A stretch of 64,000 nt of DNA from assembly GCA_038237475.1 (NCBI GenBank), contig JBBRYS010000001.1:581864-645863 (forward strand), in the 5' to 3' direction. The position numbers and the translations under genes are program-made. Positions within the stretch are counted from its first letter, which is position 1. Each line of letters opens with the position of its first letter. This document shows, one piece after another, positions 51,417 through 61,500 of the stretch. This stretch comes from JAOAPY01 sp038237475. Lineage in GTDB: Bacteria > Acidobacteriota > Blastocatellia > Pyrinomonadales > Pyrinomonadaceae. The notes under the pieces are model-generated. The model saw nothing but the letters and a program-made list of their open reading frames with translations, made no database searches and had not been told where the DNA came from.

Positions 51417-54288
51417 CCGCCTGATCATTGATGGCTTTGGGAAAATCCGTAACCAACAGATCAGGTTTTCGCCAGACCGCGTTAACCTCTTGGTTGAGGA
51501 GAACGAGTTTGGGAAGTCGACCATCGCCGAAGCAATTTGCGCGGCGCTATATGGTTTTGCTCGTGGGCGGACCACTCAAGAAAAGTTCGCCGGGATTGAA
51601 GCCAAGCGCCCACTATCCGGAGGGCTATATAGAGTAGCCTCTGAAATTAGTGTTCGAGGGCATCGTTACAGAATAACGCGCGATTTCGAGAACGAGAGTG
51701 TTCAAATTGTGGACTTCGAATCCGGAACAGATGTTACTGCGGATTTCATTCCCAAAAAGGGCGCGCCACAAATTGGGGAAAGATTGATCAATCTTTCGCG
51801 AGAGCAGTTTCAACAAACTTGCTTTATTGGTCATCACAGCCTCATTCACAACGCGGCCGACCCAGATTTGAAGCGAAGCTTCGAACAGATAGCTTCGTCG
51901 AGTCAAGAGAGTAATACTGCAGCGCAGGCGATCGCCGCTCTGGAGAAAGGCTTGGATCATTTGCCTGGGGCCACCATGGGTGGAACTATCAAGGTTGAAA
52001 CAGAGATAAGCCGACTCCAAGACAAGATCACTAGGATTAAAGCCACTCTCGGCACACTAGAAGACAACAAACTACGCCACGAGCCCGATGTACGTAAACT
52101 GAGCGTCCTGCAGGAAGAGATCGACGCAAGACGAAAGGACAAGGCCGAATTAGAGAGCCTTCAGCTCGCTGCATATGGCCAAGGTCTGGATGTACGAGTT
52201 TCCGAGCAAGAGCAGTTACTGCAGGATATTGGCCGGTTAAATATGGAGCGAGATGGATTAGTTGGTTTTGAAACTTTCCCAGCAGCTATCAATGAGAATC
52301 TTGTTCGGTGGCATGCTCAGTGGAACACGAAAGCTGCTGAACTTCGGAGCCTCAAGAAGGACATTGCGAGCACTAAACAGGAACTAGAGAAACTGACCGC
52401 CCAGCTGGACACGCGATTTTCTCGTCTGGTGACATTCACAGCCAACGACCGAGACAAGTTAGTCGCCGCGAGAGAGCAGTTTTCATCCATAACATCTCGC
52501 CGTGTCGAGGTCGCTAGATTGCAGGAAGCTGAGCTTGAGTCTCTCAAGAGCCGGGGTGTCACCCCCTCACGGTTTAACGACTTAGAAGCCGCGCTGTCAC
52601 AGCTAGATTCAGCCACTCGCGAAGCAGCGATGGGCTACCCACAACAGCACGACCGCCAACTCTCCGAATTGACTCAACATGAGCAGTCAGCTAAGGAACA
52701 ATCTCAGTTAGTCAAACAGATTGACACTGAACGGGAAAGGCGGAAGAAAACGGCGCTGTACTTGCTGATCGCGAGCCTTGTCTCCATCATCCTCTTTGGA
52801 ATCCTCTTCCTTCTAACCTCTGACTATAGGTTTCTGTGGGGTACTCTGTCAGCAATTAGTCTTACACTGGCGATCTTGTTGCTGGTAATCGTCCAGCGAG
52901 CCTCTATCCTCAGGTCGGATGATCGTTCTCAGGCCACGCTCATTTTGCAGCAAGCAACACTGGACGCAGACGCCGGTCGCATTTCGTTGCAGCAGTTGGA
53001 CAGCAAGTGGAATTCAATTGCAAAGTCTGTAGCACTTGAGTCAGCCAATGAATTGGCGCGCGCGTGCCTCGAATACCTACGCACGGGAGAGGCCTTGAGA
53101 GAGTTTCGACGACTGACTGATGAGTTGAGCTTCCTCGAGGAACAAAGGCGCGGAGTTCAAGGCGAAGTCTTTCCGTTTCTTCAACGAGCAGGCTATCTCT
53201 CGCAGATTAGCAGCGAAATTAGCCAACAGGTCATCGACCAAGTCCGCAATGACGTTGAAGCGTACTTTGGTCTATGCGCTCAAATTGAAGCTGTTAAGGA
53301 TCGGATGACTCGCCAAGAGGGTGAGCAACAACGCAACGAGGAAGATGTAGACGCCCTAGCTAGTCGTTTGAGAGACGGCTTTCAGGAAGGTGGGATCAAG
53401 GTTGAAGATTCCGCGTTCGACGAAGCGTACAAGCTCTTTCGAGAACGACTCGAAAAGCATCAGAGATTCAAAAGACTCGATAGGGAGGAGCTGCCTCGGC
53501 TCGAAAAGGTGAAAGTGCCGGCCGATCAACTTGTGGAGTGGAAGGACGAACAAGAAGGGGTACACAAGAAGCTCTTGGAACTGGGCGCGGCGGAACACGT
53601 TCCAAATAAGACTCACGGGCAGTACACCAGCGAGCTCGCTAGAGTTAATTCCGAGCTAGAACATCTGACTGAAGAGCTGGCAGCTATTCGTCTGGCAATT
53701 TCAAAGGCGCTGGGAGATTACGAAAGTGAAAGTCAATCCCTGGCCGAGGAGGGTGATGAACTGGAAGCGCATCTTGGGCGAGTCATCTCCTATCGCGATG
53801 CCGTATCGTTCGCCCTGGACAAATTACAAGTGATCGCGCGCGACGTGCATCGCGAATGGTCTGAGTCCCTAAACAGCATTTGTGAGGAGATGCTTCCGGC
53901 AATCAAGTCAAGCTATAAGGCTATACGATTTGCTAATGACCTCAGCTTCACCGTGGAGACCGCGGACTTGGGTCTGCTTACGATGAGAGATATCACAAGT
54001 CGACTCTCGCTTGGAGCAAGCGAACAGTTATTTCTCATCCAGCGCCTGGCTGTCAGTCTGTTTCTCTCGGATTCCTCCGTAAAATTACCTCTAATACTTG
54101 ATGATCCACTAGTGACCTCTGATGACGATCGATTTTTGCGATTAATGCGTTTTGTGATCGAGGTGCTTCCGAAGGAGCATCAGGTTCTGATATTTAGCTG
54201 CCACAAACGGCGACATGAATGGCTTCGCGATCAACTTGGCGATCTCTTCATTGACAGAGTAAACATGGTTCAGCTTGCGCCAGTCTAG
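51406..54288 (+). CDS. SbcC/YhaN-like SMC ATPase with a central membrane hairpin
   Basis: The product has 960 residues. The P-loop is VEENEFGKST (~28-38), in which the first Gly of GxxxxGKS is Glu. Long coiled-coil segments flank two hydrophobic helices at ~447-501 (YLLIASLVSIILFGILFLL and the ISLTLAILLLVIV segment), joined by a short turn. The C-terminal lobe has the ABC signature LSLGASEQ, Walker B LPLILDDPL and an H-loop-like SCHKRRHEW. The membrane hairpin at the middle of the coiled coil resembles B. subtilis YhaN-type proteins, which pair with YhaO. The complex would be membrane-tethered. It is the last gene of the four-gene operon. Confidence 0.88.
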   Translation: MKIDRLIIDGFGKIRNQQIRFSPDRVNLLVEENEFGKSTIAEAICAALYGFARGRTTQEKFAGIEAKRPLSGGLYRVASEISVRGHRYRITRDFENESVQIVDFESGTDVTADFIPKKGAPQIGERLINLSREQFQQTCFIGHHSLIHNAADPDLKRSFEQIASSSQESNTAAQAIAALEKGLDHLPGATMGGTIKVETEISRLQDKITRIKATLGTLEDNKLRHEPDVRKLSVLQEEIDARRKDKAELESLQLAAYGQGLDVRVSEQEQLLQDIGRLNMERDGLVGFETFPAAINENLVRWHAQWNTKAAELRSLKKDIASTKQELEKLTAQLDTRFSRLVTFTANDRDKLVAAREQFSSITSRRVEVARLQEAELESLKSRGVTPSRFNDLEAALSQLDSATREAAMGYPQQHDRQLSELTQHEQSAKEQSQLVKQIDTERERRKKTALYLLIASLVSIILFGILFLLTSDYRFLWGTLSAISLTLAILLLVIVQRASILRSDDRSQATLILQQATLDADAGRISLQQLDSKWNSIAKSVALESANELARACLEYLRTGEALREFRRLTDELSFLEEQRRGVQGEVFPFLQRAGYLSQISSEISQQVIDQVRNDVEAYFGLCAQIEAVKDRMTRQEGEQQRNEEDVDALASRLRDGFQEGGIKVEDSAFDEAYKLFRERLEKHQRFKRLDREELPRLEKVKVPADQLVEWKDEQEGVHKKLLELGAAEHVPNKTHGQYTSELARVNSELEHLTEELAAIRLAISKALGDYESESQSLAEEGDELEAHLGRVISYRDAVSFALDKLQVIARDVHREWSESLNSICEEMLPAIKSSYKAIRFANDLSFTVETADLGLLTMRDITSRLSLGASEQLFLIQRLAVSLFLSDSSVKLPLILDDPLVTSDDDRFLRLMRFVIEVLPKEHQVLIFSCHKRRHEWLRDQLGDLFIDRVNMVQLAPV

Positions 54289-54324
54289 AGGACGCGGCAA
54301 GGGGGTGCGGCTCTTATTGAACTT

Positions 54325-55122
54325 TCATTGAGAATCTGCATTTTGTAGACTCTCAAACTGGGGCACCTGATCTTTTGGGAATATTGTTGCCCAATCTTGT
54401 TTGAATATTGCCTCCGCCTCACGTGTATACCTATCGTACTTGATAAGACTACCGCCAGCTTTCGCGATCTGGGCATCGTTAAGCTTCCTTCTTGCTCGAT
54501 GCCGAGCGGCACGCTCCTTACCGGCTCGAATTTGTTGCTTCAATTCAGGAGTAATCTTCTTGCGCCGCTGAAGTTCAACCTGCACTTCGGTCAATTTCTT
54601 GACCGTGCTCGTGACGGAGGCGCTACTGGTCAATGCCGCCATCAGGCATTCGTTGACTGTATTTGAGAGGGCCGCCATCTCGGCCTGATCGGCAATTGCC
54701 AATGCTTTTTCTTTCACCTTCTTGATTTCTTCCGACAGCGCCCTCTTCTTCTTGGTGGGCCAGAAACTTCCCAGACTTCTCGCGGTGTCACGTAGACGTT
54801 GCCCTACCCACAGCCGAGTGATGTTACCGTCAGCGAGCTGCGTTTCTAGGTCGGCAATCTCTTGGTTAATGTGTTCGAAATCATCCGTAACTTCATCGTC
54901 ATCTGGATCATCGAATTCGTCTCGATCGTCATCTTCATTGCGGTCAGACTCTCGACTAAATATTCCCCAGACTCGTTCAGCTTCATCGCCCACAAGGGTG
55001 ATCTTTTCGCCATGCGAGAAATCTAGATGGAGTTGTTTCTTTGCTTCTTCATGTCTGGCGGTCACGATAAGTTCAAGATTGATTACAAGTGCAGTTCCCT
55101 CGTGGGTAGTCTTAATGAACAT
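54325..55122 (-). CDS. Hypothetical acidic, coiled-coil protein
   Basis: The product has 265 residues. ATG 55122 has AGGAGG ten bases upstream. Residues ~1-50 look like a small beta domain. Residues ~58-82 are a dense acidic stretch (DDDRDEFDDPDDDEVTDD). The remainder is helical with high Lys/Arg and coiled-coil character (KKRALSEEIKKVKEKALAI). I recognise no family. It converges with the SMC-like gene and is divergent from the DUF6361 operon. Confidence 0.7.
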   Translation of the reverse strand: MFIKTTHEGTALVINLELIVTARHEEAKKQLHLDFSHGEKITLVGDEAERVWGIFSRESDRNEDDDRDEFDDPDDDEVTDDFEHINQEIADLETQLADGNITRLWVGQRLRDTARSLGSFWPTKKKRALSEEIKKVKEKALAIADQAEMAALSNTVNECLMAALTSSASVTSTVKKLTEVQVELQRRKKITPELKQQIRAGKERAARHRARRKLNDAQIAKAGGSLIKYDRYTREAEAIFKQDWATIFPKDQVPQFESLQNADSQ

Positions 55123-55272
55123 TGGAATGGCTCCTCCTAGATAGACAGCAGGCTCTTTTCAAACCCTGGCTTTGTCAAGAGCCAATTTCCAACGCTTCGA
55201 ACCCAACCAAGGGCGTCACCGTGAGATGCGCGCTCAAGTATTTGACGAATTATGGTGCTTTGCGGAGCATAA

Positions 55273-55302
55273 TGTCAGAAAAGGAGGTCGTTATTTCTGA
55301 CA
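55273..55302. promoter_or_regulatory. TGTCAGAAA-N12-TTTCTGACA palindrome, candidate operator
   Basis: Exact nine-base arms at 55273-55281 and 55294-55302. It lies about 150 bases upstream of the DUF6361 start codon and the same distance from the divergent gene. No WYL or other obvious repressor gene is adjacent within the window. Confidence 0.55.
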
Positions 55303-55354
55303 ATAGAGCCATGAGGATACTCAATCCCCCCGGAATTGCAATAGTGATGAGCGA

Positions 55355-55386
55355 CAATTAGATTTCCCGGACGGGAAAACTAATTG
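55355..55386. promoter_or_regulatory. Near-perfect 15-base-arm palindrome, candidate operator
   Basis: CAATTAGATTTCCCG (55355-55369) and CGGGAAAACTAATTG (55372-55386) match in 14 of 15 positions with a two-base centre. It is 58 bases upstream of ATG 55445 and overlaps a TTGACG. Its position suits a repressor site for the DUF6361-PLD-helicase operon. Confidence 0.6.
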
Positions 55387-55444
55387 ACGCCGGGACTCTC
55401 TACGAGGATCTTGCATGATCTCTGATTTACGAAAGGCACACACG

Positions 55445-56722
55445 ATGGCATCGGTCGGCTGGATTGATTTTTCGTCGGAGCACCGCGACAAAGTTCGCAC
55501 CGTGATCGACTTGCTAAAAAAGCAAGGCGTCGTGGATGAACTGGGGATTGGAGTTATCCGCAATTCATTTGCCGATCGGTTGTTCCCAGGAGTTTCCACG
55601 ATCCAGACACGGGCGAAGTACTTCACATTGACGGCGCTGCTGATTCAAGACTATCTGCGCCAACCGGAACCGAAGAAGGAGAAGCAAACGCTTGAAGAGT
55701 ACCTAGCACTCTGGGAAAAGTGGTGTCGCATCAAGCTGGCAACGCGGTACGGAAGCGAGGGAGAAGCACGAGGGATTATTGGCATCACGTTCGGCGAGCG
55801 AAGCGATCGCGATATTCAACGCCCACCATCGTCTGTGTACTGGAACGGACTCAAGACATTTGGCATTGTTCGCACTCGATTGTCGCTAAGTGAATTCAGT
55901 CGGAATGCGGGTGGTCGCCGTTCCCTCAAGTCTGTCCTCGCGGAAACAGATCGGAACAAGGGCGACGATCATGATGCCGATCTTGCCAACGGCCCGCGGG
56001 TTCGTGTGCCAACAGTTGACGAACAATACTGGAACAATCCTTCGATAACCCTGAGTGCTGGCGAAGCGGAGTTCCTGCGTCAGCACATAACCGCCAGCGT
56101 TCCCGATACCTTGTTGGGCCAAATATTGCTCGATCGATACGCATCGTCTCAGCTCCTCAAACTTCCACGTTCGGCAACATTTTACGAATTCGCCGAGTTG
56201 CCGTTTATCCGTCATTTGAAAAACGAGGACCTACGGCAAGCTCTGCAGCACGCCCGCGATTTCTGGATCATCCTGGAAGGGGCTCATATTCGTTACAACT
56301 GCCTCCTCCAAGCGAGGTTCGGCACGCCTCAAGCAAAGGCATTGCGCGATGAAGACTGGGAGAACTGGCGAGAACTCATCGGCATATTCAACTGGAGAGC
56401 TTGGGATACCGGCTACGTTTGGCGACTAGTCGAGTTGCACGATAGCCGCGTACAGCCAGCGACGCGCGCCTTCGTGGATGGTTGGATTGCGCAAACACGA
56501 AGTGCCTGTCGCGATCTACCGGCGTGCGACCGATTGGTCATTAACCAGGAACTCGCCAACAAGAGGAATCGGGCCAGGCTACGGCGCGGAGCGAAAGATG
56601 AGCGCGTCAAGGGGTGGATCGGTTTGCGGGAACTGGATTACCGGTTTCCGCAAGTCAGAACTCTCGTCGAAGACATCCAGCGCGGGGAATCCGGGGAGGC
56701 AGATCCAGATGTTGGACGTTAA
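55445..56722 (+). CDS. DUF6361 family protein
   Basis: The product has about 425 residues from ATG 55445 (AAAGG nine bases upstream); the frame is open from 55415. MASVGWIDFSSEHRDKVR and GVSTIQTRAKYFTL are the hallmarks of DUF6361, a family found beside phospholipase-D-like and helicase genes in variable islands; its biochemical role is not known to me. Its end overlaps the PLD gene by 14 bases, so the two are coupled. Confidence 0.85.
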   Translation: MASVGWIDFSSEHRDKVRTVIDLLKKQGVVDELGIGVIRNSFADRLFPGVSTIQTRAKYFTLTALLIQDYLRQPEPKKEKQTLEEYLALWEKWCRIKLATRYGSEGEARGIIGITFGERSDRDIQRPPSSVYWNGLKTFGIVRTRLSLSEFSRNAGGRRSLKSVLAETDRNKGDDHDADLANGPRVRVPTVDEQYWNNPSITLSAGEAEFLRQHITASVPDTLLGQILLDRYASSQLLKLPRSATFYEFAELPFIRHLKNEDLRQALQHARDFWIILEGAHIRYNCLLQARFGTPQAKALRDEDWENWRELIGIFNWRAWDTGYVWRLVELHDSRVQPATRAFVDGWIAQTRSACRDLPACDRLVINQELANKRNRARLRRGAKDERVKGWIGLRELDYRFPQVRTLVEDIQRGESGEADPDVGR

Positions 56723-58520
56723 ACGCAATCGCCTTGACTACGGTCGATTGTTGATTCCACCCGAGGGCTTCACCCTCCGACAAGCCGTCGCAACGACCTA
56801 CAGCGTCGATCTCGACACGCTGCTCTCAATTCCAATCGCACTGTACTACGCTCAGACTCTGGAAGGAGAACTGCAAGGCAAGGACGTCCAGCTGATTCGA
56901 GCGATACAACATACAGCTCGTTTGCTAACGGTTTACCATCAGGAGGGCCAAGTAAGGGTTCCAAACGCGGCCAAGGAGATATACGCCTACTTTGAAGACG
57001 CCCTCGCTCCGATCTTGCCCGGCGATGCTTTTTCCTCGTTTCATCCCAAGACGTGGGTGTTGCGGTACGAGTCTCAGGATATTCCTGGGGATCTCGTTTA
57101 CCGGCTAATCGTTCTGAGCCGGAACCTAACTTTTGATCGGAACTGGGATGTCGCAGCATTTCTTGAAGGTAAGCCGGGTTCACAATCGCATCCCAAGAAC
57201 CAACCTCTCGTTGACTTTTTGAAGTGGCTGAACGGGCAAACGAGGTTCGCCAATAGTTCATCCCTTCTTGATGAATTGGCGCGAGTCAAATTCGCGCAGG
57301 CCGATGACTTCGATGAGTACAAGTTTCATCCGATCGGCATCCCGGGTTACGAGGCGAACCCGACAGCAACACGCACGGCTGACCGGCTGATGTGCTTGTC
57401 GCCATTCCTGCATCCACAAGCGCTCGCGACGCTTACGCAGAACTGCCGTAAGGCTCCTTTTGTCCTGAGCCGCCGGTACGAGTTGGAGCGAATTCCAGAA
57501 GAGGTATTGAATGCTCTGCAGGCGTATTGTCTGTCGGACGTTGTCGTCGATGGCGAACGCCTGTCGAGTGCTGAGGAGGGGGACACCGAACCGCTAGAGC
57601 AGGATCTCCACGCCAAGGTGTTTCTTTTCGATCACGCTAACTACACGACTTGGTTTCTCGGATCGGCAAATGCCACGAAAGCCGCATTCGAGCGGAACGT
57701 CGAGTTCATGCTGGAGTTGAAGGGGTCCACCCCAGCCACGAGACTCGACAGGGTGCGCAACCAGTTACTGGGAAACGACGAGGCAGGCAATCTATTCACG
57801 GTCTTCCTGCCCCCCGAGGGCGGAAACGAAGATGAGGAAGACCAGCGACGCCGCACGGCGCTCCGCAGGCTTGAATACGCGATCCTGAACGCGCGAATAC
57901 ATGGCGACGTTCGCGCTTCGGCTAACGAAGTGAATTATGATCTTTCGTTAACTCTCGACTTTCGTGGGATTGTTCAAAACAGCCCATTCACGGTCGAGGT
58001 CCGTCCATTCGTTGTCGGAATCGATGAACAAGTTGTGCGGATGGGGTTTGTGAATAATCTCCACTTCGCAAATATCACCGAGACAAGCCTGAGTCGATTT
58101 CTGCACGTCGCGATTCGTGAGGGTGATCAGACGATCAGAGAGTTCCTTGTTCGGGTCGCTATCGATGGCATCCCTTCGACGCGGCTCGACAATATCTTCA
58201 AGAGCATTATTAATAGTCGAGACAAGTTTTTTACCTACCTGAGATTTCTGCTCACCGACGAACTGTCGAAAGAGGACTTGGAAGGCTCGCCTCCAAAGGG
58301 CAAGCATCAGGCAAGTGGGCTGGCTTGGGACCTCGACATGCCGATCTTCGAACAGTTGCTGGTAACCGCGTCGCGCAACCCGCACCGACTAATCGAGGTG
58401 GACCGTGTGATCGAGAGCCTGCGTGAAGCTGATGGTGACGGCGTCATTCCGCAGGATTTTCTCTCGCTATGGGAGATCTTCAAAGCGGCGGTCCCGCAGG
58501 GGCAGGGCAATCATGAGTAG
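56709..58520 (+). CDS. Phospholipase-D-like (HKD) nuclease protein
   Basis: The product has 603 residues from ATG 56709; the frame is open from 56478 but that part overlaps the DUF6361 gene. Two HxK motifs are visible: FHPKTWVLRY (~110), followed by SRNLTFDRNWD, and LHAKVFLFDHANYT (~300), followed by FLGSANATKAAF. The pair of motifs builds one PLD active site, common in DNA nucleases of restriction-type systems. The last codons overlap the helicase gene by 8 bases. It is likely the effector nuclease of a three-protein system. Confidence 0.85.
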   Translation: MLDVKRNRLDYGRLLIPPEGFTLRQAVATTYSVDLDTLLSIPIALYYAQTLEGELQGKDVQLIRAIQHTARLLTVYHQEGQVRVPNAAKEIYAYFEDALAPILPGDAFSSFHPKTWVLRYESQDIPGDLVYRLIVLSRNLTFDRNWDVAAFLEGKPGSQSHPKNQPLVDFLKWLNGQTRFANSSSLLDELARVKFAQADDFDEYKFHPIGIPGYEANPTATRTADRLMCLSPFLHPQALATLTQNCRKAPFVLSRRYELERIPEEVLNALQAYCLSDVVVDGERLSSAEEGDTEPLEQDLHAKVFLFDHANYTTWFLGSANATKAAFERNVEFMLELKGSTPATRLDRVRNQLLGNDEAGNLFTVFLPPEGGNEDEEDQRRRTALRRLEYAILNARIHGDVRASANEVNYDLSLTLDFRGIVQNSPFTVEVRPFVVGIDEQVVRMGFVNNLHFANITETSLSRFLHVAIREGDQTIREFLVRVAIDGIPSTRLDNIFKSIINSRDKFFTYLRFLLTDELSKEDLEGSPPKGKHQASGLAWDLDMPIFEQLLVTASRNPHRLIEVDRVIESLREADGDGVIPQDFLSLWEIFKAAVPQGQGNHE

Positions 58521-61500
58521 GCAGAAACTCACTCACTACGTCAAAGATGCACTCAGCGGTCTCAAGGATTTTCAGCGTTGCACCGTCGACACCGTCTACC
58601 GGCAACTATTCGAAAGCGAGCAACGCTGCATGTTGGTTGCCGATGAAGTAGGGCTTGGCAAGACTATCGTCGCAAAAGGCGTGATCGCCAAGAAGCTGAA
58701 GGAGCGTCTCGACGAGGGGAAAAGAACACCATTCCGGGTCACGTATATCTGCTCGAATCAGGTGATCGCGCACGAAAATATTCGGAAACTAAACCTGTTC
58801 CCTTCGTCTGTACATTTAAAGAAGCCGGTCTCGCGACTCTTATTTCTGGCCCGTGACGAGGAAGAATTCGTCGAAGCTGGAAAACTGGAGCAACACCTTC
58901 TTGAGTTGAACTCGCTGACGCCCGCGACATCATTTGAAGTTCACAACTCTTCTGGCCTCAAGGAAGAACGAGCGATCATCTATGCATTGCTGTGTCGGGA
59001 TCGAAAACTCCTCAACCGCTACAAGGGGCTCCAATGGCTTTTGAAGGGCGGTGTCGAAAAGATGCAGCAGTACCAGGTGTATTTGAGGCGGATGGTGGAG
59101 AGGCAATACAAGGACGACCTGCCCCGCCGCTTCATTCGTCAGTTGAAGCGTGAGCAATTGCCAAAGACGGAGAAAGCGGTCTATGACAACCTGCGGGGAT
59201 GGCGGACCAGAACTGTCTACGAGGCTGTGGTTGAGTTCGCCGAAGTGCTCGACGGCCGAACAGAGAAGACACTGCATCGAGGTTGCCTAGTTCTGATTTA
59301 CATTCTCCGCAGAATCCTGATTCGCTGCTGTCTCCGCTACATCAATGCGGACCTCTATATCCTTGACGAGTTTCAGCGATTTCGAGATCTGATCGACCTT
59401 GATAGCCAGGAAGAGCAATCCATCATCGCGCGCGAAGTGCTCCTATCGCGACGAGCCTCACGGGTCCTCCTGCTGTCGGCAACGCCTTTCAAGGCCTTCA
59501 CCGACCACGACGACGTGGAACGGGGGGAGGACCATCACCGTGATTTTCGCAAGGTTCTCGAGTTTCTTTTGGAAAAAGATGAAGTTCGACTGGCGCATTA
59601 CGATCAACATCGCCAGGCACTGTACATGCAACTTCTCGGCCTTCGGAAGGGGGAGATCGATCTGAGCCCCGCACACCGCCACGAGGTGGAGACGCTTCTG
59701 CGTTCGGTGATCTGCCGCACAGAACGAAATAGCGTAGCGGACGATCCGGCAATCATGATTGATGATCAATGGCGAGAACCCGTGCAAATCAGCGCCGGCG
59801 ACATTGCGAATTTTCGGCACACCGACCAAATCGTCTTGGCGCTCAATCGACTGAAACTGCGAGCCGACAAACCCGTCGAGTACTGCAAGTCCGCATTATT
59901 TCCATTCTCTTACCTTGATCACTACAAGATTAAGCAACTGCTCGCCGACCACAAGACTAATCCGGAAATTGAGTCCTGCCTCCGGCAGACCAAGGACGCT
60001 TGGCTCAATCTTGGAGCTATTCAACGGTACAAGATGATCGTTGGTGACCGTACGAACGGCAGTAGCCCATCCAACGCTCGCTTAACAATGCTGATTGAAA
60101 AGGCGATAGGTCCGAAGGGAGCCGGGTTGCTTTGGATTCCTCCGAGCCTGCCCTACTATTCGCTCGATGGCGCCTTCGAAGGAACGAGTAATTTTTCCAA
60201 AACCCTTCTGTTTTCCGCCTGGGTCATGGTGCCGCGTGTAATCGGAACCCTACTATCCTACGAAGTTGAACGGCGTACCGTCGGAAATGCCGAGACACGC
60301 GAGTCGGGCGAGAAGAAAGAACGCAAGTACTTCACCGCCGAAGGAGAACGACGACATCCCGTTCCTCAGATTCGTTTTTCCCGTAAGGGGCGCGATCGCG
60401 ATGCTCAGCTGCGAAACATGAGTAACTTCTGCCTGCTTTACCCCAGCTTAAGCCTCGCCGGAATGGTGGATGTGGTCAATAATCTTCATCATCAACTGAG
60501 TCTCGATCAGTTGCGAAGCAAACTCGAAGTGCTATTCGAGCGAGCGATTGAAGAGGCTCAATTACAGCAATTCTCAACCGCCGGTGGCGACGTGGATCGT
60601 TGGTATTGGGCAGCTCCTCTTCTGCTCGACAGATCAAATGAGCTTTGGCGGGTGACCCTTGAGGAGTGGTTCCGGGGAAGTAACGCCAATGAGATGTGGG
60701 GGCGCACGACCCGGTTCCGTGGCGCATCGGAAAATGACTCGGCCAAGGATCAGCATTTCGAGCATTTGCAGGACTGTCTTGAGGAGCCGAATACGGCTGG
60801 ACTGGGGCCGCTGCCGGCGGACCTCTCCAAAGTGCTCGCGGACCTTGCGCTCGGTTCGCCAGCCGTTTTAACGCTCCGAAGTCTTCGCCGGATGTTTCCC
60901 CAGCAGAGTGATCCGGAGGTGATGGTCGGTGCGTTTGATGCGGCTGATGAATTCATCAATTTGTTTAACAAGCCGGAATCCATCGCCGCCGTTCGTCTCG
61001 GAACAGAGAGAAAAAGATACTGGCAAATGGTAGCTCGATACTGCGCCGACGGATGTCTCCAAGCGGTTCTTGACGAGTACTTTCATATGCTGAAAGGCCA
61101 AAACGTCGACGCGCAAGGAGCTATCCTCCAGTTGCTTAGCTCGGTCAATCTTGACACAGCCTCGATCAACGTCGACGACGTGAACACGTTCCTGAAAGGT
61201 GAGCCGAAAAAAATGCGCTGCCACTACGCGGTTGAGTTCGGCAGCCAGCGGATCGAAACCGATGAAGGGGGAAAACGTGCCACTAGCCTGCGCGAAGTAT
61301 TCAACTCTCCATTTCGGCCATTTGTGTTGGCTACAACCTCAATCGGACAGGAGGGCTTGGATTTTCATTTCTATTGTCGGCGAATCGTTCACTGGAACCT
61401 GCCGGGCAATCCCATTGATCTGGAACAGCGCGAGGGGCGAATCAACCGCTACAAAGGGCTTGTCATCCGGCAGTTCTTGGCGACGAAGTACCGTGATGCG

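Larger units (their letters stand above)
55123..55444. other. Divergent control region of the DUF6361 operon
   Basis: No gene is supported in these 322 bases. They hold two strong inverted repeats, listed separately, and TTGACG at 55384-55389 as a possible -35 box without a good -10. Confidence 0.45.
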
